A DNA stretch of 50,750 nt, taken from positions 1 through 50,750 of the forward strand of contig CBFHQJ010000028.1 in assembly GCA_965657795.1 (NCBI GenBank), in the 5' to 3' direction. The position numbers were made by a program, and so were the translations under genes. Numbering within the stretch: the stretch's first letter is position 1; the number at the start of each line of letters is the position of its first letter. Under the pieces are notes generated by a model. The model made no database searches. It saw only the letters and a program-made list of their open reading frames with translations, and was not told where the DNA came from. Source of the stretch: SW10 sp965657795 (lineage in GTDB: Bacteria > Verrucomicrobiota > Verrucomicrobiia > Verrucomicrobiales > Akkermansiaceae). Below are positions 1 to 7,085 of this stretch, piece after piece.

Positions 1-38
1 TTTCAGGGGTGTTGCCCCCTCAAAACCAGCTCAATTTA

Positions 39-1958
39 TCAACAAACCTCTGGCTCCGGTTCCTGGGACCACTTCACTTCGGGGCGATACCGCAGGCTTC
101 CGGTCGTACTCGCCAGCAAGTCGTCCTCCCTCCAGTCAAGGTAGGACAAGCCATGCTCCCGCACCAGCGAAGCAAAGATGATCTCAAGGAAGCAAAATCT
201 TCGGTGACACCGGCGAAACTCCAACACTGTCATCACCAAGCGACCACTCACCCGGCAAAGCGGATTAAACGACCTCGCCGGATCCTTGAAAAACTCCGCC
301 CCTTTTCCCCAGTGTTCCCAATCACGATCATCCTCAATCGTCTTGACCCCGCAGGCCGAGTAATCCGCATCCACCCTTTCGGTCACCTCGATCAACTCGC
401 TCCAGCTCTCGATCCCTCCCGCCACATCGTCTTCCACAAACCAAACCGGGCCGGTCATCTCTCCCACCCCTACCGACAAAAACCGCCAGGCCCGCTCCCA
501 CGCCGTCACCGCCTTGCGCTGGCCCTCGAAGTAGTTCATCAACTCAAAACCGTCCATCTCCTCATCCGGCACATGCACGCCAGCTTCCTCCTCGCAAACC
601 TCATCAGAAATCACCACCACCCGACCAAACTTCCCTAAAACTCCGCGCAGATTCTCCGTCTTTTCCCCCGGCTCCCGGCACAAAACCAAAAAGCATCGCT
701 CATCCGAACAGGACACCCTTTCCCGCTCTTCCTCCTCTCGCTCCAATCTTGCCAGATAGCGCCCGAGCAGCTTCTTCCGCGGTCCCACAAAGTGCAGGAA
801 GCACGACTTCTCCAGATCTTTAAAAACTTCCCCCTCCGGCCACTCGTTCCACTTCCGCTCCAGACATTTCACTAGGAGGCCCGCTTGAGCAACCCGCAGA
901 TTGATCCAATCCTGATCATACCACGGACACACCGGGTAAGGCCCTCCGAAGTCCAACTTCCTGGCCCCCTCCAGACTGATCAAAACCACCCCCGAATTGA
1001 AATAGACGCCCCCTTCGGAGTAGTGCTCCAACGACCCCTCGTTTTCGTCCAACCAGGCCTGGAAATGCCCATCCTGAGTCTTGAGGCAATTGTCCGTCAC
1101 CATCGCCATCTCCGCTCCTTCCAATTCCTCGAAGGCATTCGGAGCCTCTCGCCCAACCAAAACGTCCGCATCAAGAAAGAGCAGCTCTTCATACTCTGAC
1201 TGTTCTGAAAATTTCTGCATGAGATCCACCGCGATGTAGTAGGCACTCCCGCCATAGGCCTCCTGAGCATCAAACGAAGTCGTCAGCCGGAAGTCCGCTC
1301 CCACCTCTTTTGCATAACGTCTCATCCGGGGAACAGTTTGCCGCGCGTAGGGGAGGTCACCCACCGCTGCGGTCTCGATAATTCTTCGCGAAGTCCCCCC
1401 ACTCCGGCGCTCATAGAGTTCTCCGAACCCCTCCAGATAATCCCCCAGGAAATAATCCCGGATCATCTCCACCTCCGCATCACTCACCTCAAAATCATCG
1501 AAATACGACTTCTGCTCGTGATACCGTGGCAGCTCCCGCCCCGCCCGGTCCTCGAAAAAACCCCGGACTTTGTCAAATTCCGTGAAGTCAAAAACATGAT
1601 CCACCTCCCGAAGCGGCACCTCCGGGAAAAAATCTGCCTGCGCACGGAAGTGATGCGCCCATTCCCTATTCGAGGCCATCAATTCCGGAAACCGCCTCAC
1701 AAACTCCGAAAAACCAACTACCAAGCCTCTCTTGTCCCGAGAATTCCGGTAGCCGGAAATGAATCGCTCCACCGGATCCCACCGCACCATCAAGGACTCC
1801 GCCTCCGGTGGCCCATCATACATCCATCCATTCGCATAAATATCCTTCTGGCACTCCTCACCAGTCCGCAGAAGGTAGCCCCACATCCACAAAGTCGTCG
1901 ACCCATTCTTGGGGATGGAATAGATGCTAAGGTTGAAACTTGGGAGGTTTAGAGGCAT
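39..1958 (-). CDS. Sulfotransferase-glycosyltransferase fusion protein
   Basis: This 639-residue protein appears to have three parts. Residues 1-190 look like a sulfotransferase: PKNGSTTL near residue 16 resembles the 5'-phosphosulfate loop, and RWDPVERFISGYR near residue 60 resembles the 3'-phosphate motif (RDPxxRxxSxY). Residues 190-420 look like a GT-A glycosyltransferase, with a LFLDADVLV metal-binding DxD segment. Residues 425-639 form a third domain containing VWFVEDDV, reminiscent of another nucleotide-sugar transferase fold. There is no signal peptide, so it probably acts in the cytoplasm on a glycan or its lipid-linked precursor. Gene orientation and the nearby glycosyltransferase genes fit a surface-polysaccharide locus. 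The ATG at 1958 has no obvious Shine-Dalgarno sequence. The domain reading is by motif; acceptor and donor are unknown. Confidence 0.75.
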   Translation of the reverse strand: MPLNLPSFNLSIYSIPKNGSTTLWMWGYLLRTGEECQKDIYANGWMYDGPPEAESLMVRWDPVERFISGYRNSRDKRGLVVGFSEFVRRFPELMASNREWAHHFRAQADFFPEVPLREVDHVFDFTEFDKVRGFFEDRAGRELPRYHEQKSYFDDFEVSDAEVEMIRDYFLGDYLEGFGELYERRSGGTSRRIIETAAVGDLPYARQTVPRMRRYAKEVGADFRLTTSFDAQEAYGGSAYYIAVDLMQKFSEQSEYEELLFLDADVLVGREAPNAFEELEGAEMAMVTDNCLKTQDGHFQAWLDENEGSLEHYSEGGVYFNSGVVLISLEGARKLDFGGPYPVCPWYDQDWINLRVAQAGLLVKCLERKWNEWPEGEVFKDLEKSCFLHFVGPRKKLLGRYLARLEREEEERERVSCSDERCFLVLCREPGEKTENLRGVLGKFGRVVVISDEVCEEEAGVHVPDEEMDGFELMNYFEGQRKAVTAWERAWRFLSVGVGEMTGPVWFVEDDVAGGIESWSELIEVTERVDADYSACGVKTIEDDRDWEHWGKGAEFFKDPARSFNPLCRVSGRLVMTVLEFRRCHRRFCFLEIIFASLVREHGLSYLDWREDDLLASTTGSLRYRPEVKWSQEPEPEVC

Positions 1959-2032
1959 TGATTGCGGCTACTTTTTTGTCGAGAACGACTTCATGGTGCT
2001 TTCGATAAGGTCATGCTTTGCCTGCCCCCTAA

Positions 2033-2449
2033 TTACGAGGCCGTGACCAGTACTCGCCGGTCCGCAAATCGCTCCGCCTTATTCTTTTGAGCTTTTAGGG
2101 TCGCCGAATAAGGCCCGCAATCAAACTCAATTTCCTCGATTGCGCCTCCAACCGGAATCACAACCTGATGAACCTTGCACATCTGCCGACCTTTTACCGA
2201 CGGTATTTCATTGCCCCCAAACCGAAAGACGCCCTGACTCAAAGGGACAGCCAAGTTGAGCATTGGAGGACCGAGCAAAACGACCGAGTCGTCAGATGAA
2301 TTTTGAAAACAGTCATACCAGATCGTCGAATCGTCGAAACGACCTTCGTAGTCGGCTTGCCGAAGGTGACGCGGGCGAGGTGCCTTTCGTAAAAGCGTTG
2401 AATCGGTATTTACCCTTTTGGACGACAGGGTGTAACCCGTGTAAATCAT
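2033..2449 (-). pseudogene. Truncated glycosyltransferase-like protein (N-terminal remnant)
   Basis: The frame encodes 138 residues. The segment SVVLLGPPMLNL and the ending RRVLVTAS resemble the front part of larger bacterial glycosyltransferase-type proteins in which a phrase of the kind VLxTxSKDNPxEWIRDW begins the catalytic domain. Here a TAA stop falls exactly after VLVTAS, and I could not recover the catalytic domain in any frame of the 74 bases before the next gene. The best reading is a remnant whose 3' part was lost when the sulfotransferase-fusion gene or its predecessor was joined here. The family comparison is from memory. A genuine small protein cannot be excluded. Confidence 0.45.
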
Positions 2450-2597
2450 TATTAAAATTAGTCATTATTCAACTGAACCAATCAACAGTAACAGCTATCT
2501 TCGACACTCAGCGCATCATTATAAAAACACGTATGAATTGTTGGCATTTTGGTGTCACTCTCGAGATGAATCTGGGCCATTTTCAGCTGACAGCTCC

Positions 2598-2882
2598 TCA
2601 TTTTTTAAAAAATTTAACAATAGATAAAACGATTAAGAAAAAACCAACAAAAGATGCAGCAAGAGTTAATCCGATCACTAAAATCACCTTACCATTTTCT
2701 ACTAGGCTATTATAACCTTTGGACTCATCTACATACAGAGCCATGACCCCCGCCAAATTCAATAAAGACAAGAGAAGCCCGACGACAATCATCGAGCGCA
2801 CTACCCTTAGTTCACGACGCACCAACCTCCAAGCCTCCTGTGGACACTCCTCAACGCGCTTATTTTCTTCCTCAACAGTCAT
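2598..2882 (-). CDS. Small two-helix membrane protein
   Basis: This 94-residue protein is not recognised. A charged N-terminal segment (residues 1-28) precedes a hydrophobic helix at about 31-50 (VVGLLLSLLNLAGVMALYV), a polar loop, and a second helix at about 65-88 that ends in KFFKK. The layout suggests an inner-membrane protein with both ends in the cytoplasm. It lies 12 bases downstream of the 324-residue gene on the same strand and may be co-transcribed with it. The segment is A+T-richer than the glycosyltransferase genes on either side. Confidence 0.6.
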   Translation of the reverse strand: MTVEEENKRVEECPQEAWRLVRRELRVVRSMIVVGLLLSLLNLAGVMALYVDESKGYNSLVENGKVILVIGLTLAASFVGFFLIVLSIVKFFKK

Positions 2883-2894
2883 GATGGAAAAGTT

Positions 2895-3869
2895 TCACTC
2901 AAAGAAAACATCGAAAGAACTCTTCAATTTTTGATCCTCAATCAAGCTCGCCCATTCTTTCGCTGAATCGTTAGAACCTTCACTTAACATGTGCCTAACC
3001 AAGACCGCAGCCATCTTGTCTCTCTCTTTACTCGCCTGCTGCTTCTCAAGCCAACGCGCAGCATGGTTAGGCTCTTCGAGGCACCAAGTTTTAAACGAAC
3101 TCTGCAAAATATTCTGTAGCGCCACATCATCATAACTTTCTTCAAGAATTGCGACGGTCGCTCCTTGCGGATCATCTGAAGCCCAAGAGAGAAGAAACGA
3201 TCGCCTTAAGCTAGGCGGCAGCATATCCCCTCTCAAGATTTCATCAGAATGATCAGAGACGCTGTCGTCTGCTAATTCGAAACCCAAGCTTTGAAAGGCG
3301 TGCTTCCCCATGTCTTTCTTCAATTCGAAACCTTCGATTCTCGCCACAACAGTTTGCCAAGGCAGTGAGCGGAGAAGGCCCGATGTCAAACCTGTAACAA
3401 CATCTTCCGAAAGAAAAACCGAAGAGGGAATCTCATCGAGATACTCTGCGAGGGCTAGGTCCTTTTGCCTACTGAGCCTTCCCCCAATGACCGCCGAGAT
3501 ACTCTCAATATCCCGACCATCGAGCTGATCAACAGTTAGACCCTCAATATCCATTTTAATCAAATCAGATAGGCTCACCGACAGTGCCCACCTCTGGAGC
3601 GCTTCCTGCCGGGATCTGCCCGGTAACATCTCCAAAATTCCGTCTAGCTCTGGAGCCTGCTTGCCGCCAGGGGGGGCAACAGCTGAGATCCGCTCAATGT
3701 TTTGCCCTCCATTGACCTGCCTAATCCGCCCACCTTCATAAACGTTGCCTTCATTCGAAACCGTTTTGCCTGAGGCAATAGCCTCGCCGTTTTGACTACG
3801 CCCATTGAGGAGAATTAAACATAGAAAAACTAACGCTGCGGCCAAGCCAACTAAGAGAGGAAATTTCAT
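2895..3869 (-). CDS. Membrane-anchored protein with W-x-x-x-(D/E)-P-x-x-A helical repeats
   Basis: The 324-residue protein begins with a signal-anchor or uncleaved signal (residues 3-22, LLVGLAAALVFLCLILL). The rest is largely helical and soluble. Near the C-terminus are repeat-like units with a tryptophan followed by D/E-P and A, for example SWASDDPQGAT and TWCLEEPNHAARWLEK, then AKEWASLIED. Such W/DP/A units are frequent in large Verrucomicrobial proteins of unknown role and suggest a TPR-like solenoid facing the periplasm. It sits 4 bases downstream of the Tat-signal gene, so the two are probably one transcript. No function can be named. Confidence 0.65.
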   Translation of the reverse strand: MKFPLLVGLAAALVFLCLILLNGRSQNGEAIASGKTVSNEGNVYEGGRIRQVNGGQNIERISAVAPPGGKQAPELDGILEMLPGRSRQEALQRWALSVSLSDLIKMDIEGLTVDQLDGRDIESISAVIGGRLSRQKDLALAEYLDEIPSSVFLSEDVVTGLTSGLLRSLPWQTVVARIEGFELKKDMGKHAFQSLGFELADDSVSDHSDEILRGDMLPPSLRRSFLLSWASDDPQGATVAILEESYDDVALQNILQSSFKTWCLEEPNHAARWLEKQQASKERDKMAAVLVRHMLSEGSNDSAKEWASLIEDQKLKSSFDVFFE

Positions 3870-3873
3870 ACAT

Positions 3874-4686
3874 TTACTCTACGGGAGGAGGGTTCAACAG
3901 AAGCCAAGCATCATACTCCTGTTTACTCATCACGGAAAATGTCCACATATTAGAAACAGATGCGGACATCGATCCATCAAGTTCAAAACTAAATTCGACC
4001 TCACCGTTCTTTTTCCCGAGCGTAACCTTAACATCCACAGCATTGCCTTTCCAAGTTGCAGCAGCAAGGAGGCAACCATTTTCCAAAATCAATCTAAGTT
4101 TGAGATCTGGCTCCGGGCCACCATTCGGAGCGCCATTTTCATCGAAACTAAATTCTACCCCTTCAGCATTTTTATCGTGCTTTGGCGGAGTAAATTGCAC
4201 TGTCGGCCTAACATCCCCGTTGGCATCTCCTTTCATTGAGACTGATTGAACAACTGTTGCAATTGTCGCGAAACTTCCGGCACCAAGAACGTTGTGATCT
4301 TCTGAAGCAGAAGCACCAGAAGAAATATTCCCACCACCTAGATCACCTTTCTTGGGGCCAGCCGTTGCAGTGAGACGGACCTCAAGCTCCCCGCCATGCA
4401 AGTTATCATCCGTGGCTTTCCGAGCATCATTCCAAGGGTCAGACGTGCAAACCAAAATCCATTTGTTATCGGCATCACTCTCGTCGGAGCTATCTTGCTC
4501 CCCTGCGCGCGCATCTAACGAGGTGCTTTGCCAAGCTAGAAAAGAAGCGAAGGTAGCCCCGCCCGTTCTCTTCAAAAATTTTCGTCTGCTTGTCCGTCCC
4601 CCTCCACCATCAAAACCCTTCTCCGGGTCAACGGGGTAAAACAAAGGGCCGCCGTTCCGAGGGGTAAAATTGTTCTTGTCGTTCAT
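3874..4686 (-). CDS. Tat-exported protein of unknown function
   Basis: From the ATG at 4686 the protein has about 270 residues. A twin-arginine signal is visible: SRRKFLKRTGG at residues 33-43, followed by the hydrophobic stretch ATFASFLAW. The mature part is polar and Gly/Asp-rich with alternating strands (VEFSFDENG, VEFSFELDG), suggesting a beta-sandwich, but no family is recognised. The start is uncertain: upstream in-frame GTG (4737) and ATG (4710) codons lie in or beyond a four-copy 8-bp repeat whose every unit contains an ATG. I chose 4686 because it gives the most ordinary Tat leader. No clear ribosome binding site is visible before it. Confidence 0.6.
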   Translation of the reverse strand: MNDKNNFTPRNGGPLFYPVDPEKGFDGGGGRTSRRKFLKRTGGATFASFLAWQSTSLDARAGEQDSSDESDADNKWILVCTSDPWNDARKATDDNLHGGELEVRLTATAGPKKGDLGGGNISSGASASEDHNVLGAGSFATIATVVQSVSMKGDANGDVRPTVQFTPPKHDKNAEGVEFSFDENGAPNGGPEPDLKLRLILENGCLLAAATWKGNAVDVKVTLGKKNGEVEFSFELDGSMSASVSNMWTFSVMSKQEYDAWLLLNPPPVE

Positions 4687-4715
4687 AACGGCATAACGGC
4701 ATAACGGCATAACGG
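4684..4715 (-). repeat. Four tandem copies of an 8-bp unit carrying start codons
   Basis: The unit CATAACGG (CCGTTATG on the coding strand) is repeated four times without error. Each copy supplies an ATG on the minus strand. Because 8 is not a multiple of 3, successive ATGs fall in different frames at the 5' end of the Tat-signal gene. Slippage would change which start codon is in frame. Confidence 0.9.
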
Positions 4716-4766
4716 CAGGGTCATCACTTCGCAACACAAAAGTGAAGTTTAATTTCTATAAAATTC

Positions 4767-5507
4767 ATGGATCCGAAACACGAATCACTCCCCCTTCTCT
4801 TCACATCTTGCCTTCTCGATTCCGACGGTGAACGGACAATGAGGCAGCTTGGAAAAACCACCGCATCTTCGCTCCTTCGGTATTTTTTCAACGGCGACGT
4901 CGTTCTCTGGAGAAACTTTCCGGAACCACTTTATCCGGTAGCTCGAAGCGGATTGCATGAAATTGAAACTTCTCTTGCAGAACCTAAAACAAAAAATGAG
5001 CGCGCTTCAGCGCAATTTTTTGAAAAAAGATATGAATTAGCCTCTTCCCTGACGGAGCATTCAGCCCGATACTCTTGGATTATCTTTGCCTATCCAGGTG
5101 TGATTGCGCTTCGCAACTGGGATCACTTGTTTGAAAACGAAAATGCCGACGTTCTCATCTCACCTGGAGCAGACGGAACTCCAATTGACTCTTTCTTCGC
5201 TGTCCGCGCGGAAATTTGGGTAACTTTTCTTGCCGCGTGGACGGAAGTCCGGCAATCACCAATCCCACCTGAAAACGAACTCGCCGCGATTCTCAATTCC
5301 ACTTCGTTCCAAACCGCCGAGTTCGAGCGAGGGGAGGTCGTGACGCCCTTTGACGATCCCATCGACATCCGCGATCTCATGGAGGCTGCCGTCGTCGATT
5401 TGACCGGGGGAAAGGCAGAAGAACAGACCAAGCTGGCCTTTGCCCTCCACATGATGCGCACCTTCGGGGACAAGGATGGTCTCTTTCTCGACCTCATGGA
5501 GAGCTAA
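4767..5507 (+). CDS. Putative glycosyltransferase-like protein
   Basis: The 246-residue protein has no signal peptide. YSWIIFAYPGVIALRNWDHLF near residues 93-113 and the following NADVLISPGADG resemble the acceptor/DxD region of GT-A enzymes, where the protein reports on an object it is holding and its place. The two candidate metal ligands are weak, so the family call is tentative. The gene is divergent from the Tat-signal gene (29 bases apart) and is followed after 14 bases by the GT25-GT14 fusion, which suggests a two-gene operon and a shared glycan substrate. G+C rises from the start to the end of the gene. It could also be a non-catalytic relative. Confidence 0.5.
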   Translation: MDPKHESLPLLFTSCLLDSDGERTMRQLGKTTASSLLRYFFNGDVVLWRNFPEPLYPVARSGLHEIETSLAEPKTKNERASAQFFEKRYELASSLTEHSARYSWIIFAYPGVIALRNWDHLFENENADVLISPGADGTPIDSFFAVRAEIWVTFLAAWTEVRQSPIPPENELAAILNSTSFQTAEFERGEVVTPFDDPIDIRDLMEAAVVDLTGGKAEEQTKLAFALHMMRTFGDKDGLFLDLMES

Positions 5508-5521
5508 GCCCTGACCGAGCC

Positions 5522-6964
5522 ATGGACTTCGAAAAAACCTTCCCCCTTCGCTACTACATCAACCTGGGCCGCCGGGAGGACCGCCGAACTGAATTGGAGT
5601 GGCACCTTGACCAGATCGGCGTCACCGCCGAGCGCTTCCCGGCCATCGATGCCCGCTTCTGCAAAACCGCCCGCGGATACGAGAACAAGGGCCGCTACGC
5701 CCTGGCCCTCACCATCCGGCTCGCCATTCGCAGGGCCAGGCAGTTGAAGCACCCCACCGTCCTTTTACTGGAAGACGATGCCATCCTTCACCCCAATTTC
5801 CGCGAATTAATCTCCCGCATCAAGCTTCCGGATGATTGGGGGATCTTCTATCTGGGCTGTCAACACACCGAACGACCGGAACCATGTGTGGAGGGACTGG
5901 TAAAAGTGCAGAAAGCCCTCGATTCCCACGCCTGGGCCATTCACGAAAGTGCCTATGATCAAGTGATGACCGCAATGGATGCCTTTGGCAAACCCACTCC
6001 CTCCCACGCCCTCGCCTCCGATCAATTTGTCACCGAGTTGCACGCCAAGATTCCAACTTATGCCTGTTACCCCAATCTCGCTTGGCAATCGGTCGATGAA
6101 TCAGACCTCACCGGTACGACCTACTCGCTTTATGGAAAAACGGGGCATCAAAGAAACCATCTCTCCGTGAATCGAGACCTCCTCACCGAATGCCTCGCTC
6201 CCGAAGCTCTTGGAAAGCCACCCAAATTGGCGCTTCTCTTCCTCACTCGTGGCGACGTTCACCACCCGGGGATTTGGAGGAAATGGATCGCAGAAGCCCC
6301 GGATCAAGTCACGATTTACAGCCACCCCAAGAATCCAAAGGAAATCGAAGGAGGATTTCTCGACGGCACGGCCATCCCCGACTTAATCCCGACCCAATGG
6401 GGGGAGATCTCTCTGGTGCGGGCCTCCCTTTCTCTCCTCCGTGAAGCCCTGAAAGACGAAGACAACACCCACTTCGTCCTGCTCTCCGAATCCTGTCTCC
6501 CGGTGCAATCTCTCACTCGCATCCTTCTCCGCCTCAAGCACGATGGCCGAAGCCGCTTCGGCTTCAAAAGCCTTGATCAGGCGAGCGCGACCAGGAAGCA
6601 CCGCGCCAGCACCGCTCCCGAGGTCCCCCCGGGATGTTGGCGCTTCCACCCGCAATGGTGGCTCCTCGACCGAACCGCCGCCAAGGTGGTCACTCGCAAC
6701 GATGACACCTCACAGTTCGAGAATTTCTTCGCAAGCGATGAAGCCTACTTCGGCACCACCTTGATGAGGGAAGGGTATCCCGTCGATGACCTCGTTGATT
6801 CCCGTGATCTCACCTGGACGAACTGGGAACGCGACTCAGGCCGCCCGAACGAGTTCTCAGAACTCCCGCCCGAAAAATTGCAGGACCTCATTAACAGCGA
6901 CTGCTTCTTCGCCCGAAAATTCCCCGCTAGCTCCGATATCGGGAAATATCGTCTTCATCAATAA
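5522..6964 (+). CDS. Two-domain glycosyltransferase (GT25-like plus GT14-like)
   Basis: The 480-residue cytoplasmic protein combines two glycosyltransferase types. Residues 1-200 match family GT25 (lipooligosaccharide galactosyltransferase-like): YYINLGRREDRR at the start, an ERFPAIDAR segment, and LLLEDDAILHPNF carrying the EDD acidic motif. Residues 230-480 resemble the core-2/I-branching family GT14: TIYSHPKNP, SLVRASLSLLREAL, LLSESCLPVQ, and FFASDEAYFGTTL near the end. Both are retaining or inverting transferases that add hexose or N-acetylhexosamine units. The fusion would let one polypeptide add two consecutive sugars. It follows the previous gene closely and ends 120 bases from a convergent gene. 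Confidence 0.8.
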   Translation: MDFEKTFPLRYYINLGRREDRRTELEWHLDQIGVTAERFPAIDARFCKTARGYENKGRYALALTIRLAIRRARQLKHPTVLLLEDDAILHPNFRELISRIKLPDDWGIFYLGCQHTERPEPCVEGLVKVQKALDSHAWAIHESAYDQVMTAMDAFGKPTPSHALASDQFVTELHAKIPTYACYPNLAWQSVDESDLTGTTYSLYGKTGHQRNHLSVNRDLLTECLAPEALGKPPKLALLFLTRGDVHHPGIWRKWIAEAPDQVTIYSHPKNPKEIEGGFLDGTAIPDLIPTQWGEISLVRASLSLLREALKDEDNTHFVLLSESCLPVQSLTRILLRLKHDGRSRFGFKSLDQASATRKHRASTAPEVPPGCWRFHPQWWLLDRTAAKVVTRNDDTSQFENFFASDEAYFGTTLMREGYPVDDLVDSRDLTWTNWERDSGRPNEFSELPPEKLQDLINSDCFFARKFPASSDIGKYRLHQ

Positions 6965-7013
6965 GCGCGATCCACCTCGTTCAAGGAGCGCGGGCGTCCC
7001 CGGCTGCTACGTC

Positions 7014-7085
7014 ACAGTAGCCAAAAGCTCCCGTTTTTGGTTCAAGGTGGGCGGCTTTCCAAAAGCAGGAGCTGCCGGCTACTGT
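7014..7085. repeat. Long imperfect palindrome (hairpin) between convergent genes
   Basis: ACAGTAGCC (7014-7022) pairs with GGCTACTGT (7077-7085). AGCTCC (7026-7031) pairs with GGAGCT (7068-7073), and TTTTGG (7035-7040) pairs with CCAAAA (7059-7064). Only small internal loops interrupt the stem. It begins at the stop codon of the 985-residue gene and lies 49 bases past the glycosyltransferase stop, so it can form in both transcripts and may terminate both. Its length and the G+C-rich flank (6985-7013) also suit a dispersed REP-like or miniature element. Confidence 0.75.

Noticed and set aside
1..38. Short hairpin AGGGG...CCCCT at the left edge
   Set aside because: It could end the minus-strand sulfotransferase gene, but the T run lies beyond the window and the stem is only five pairs, so no call is made.
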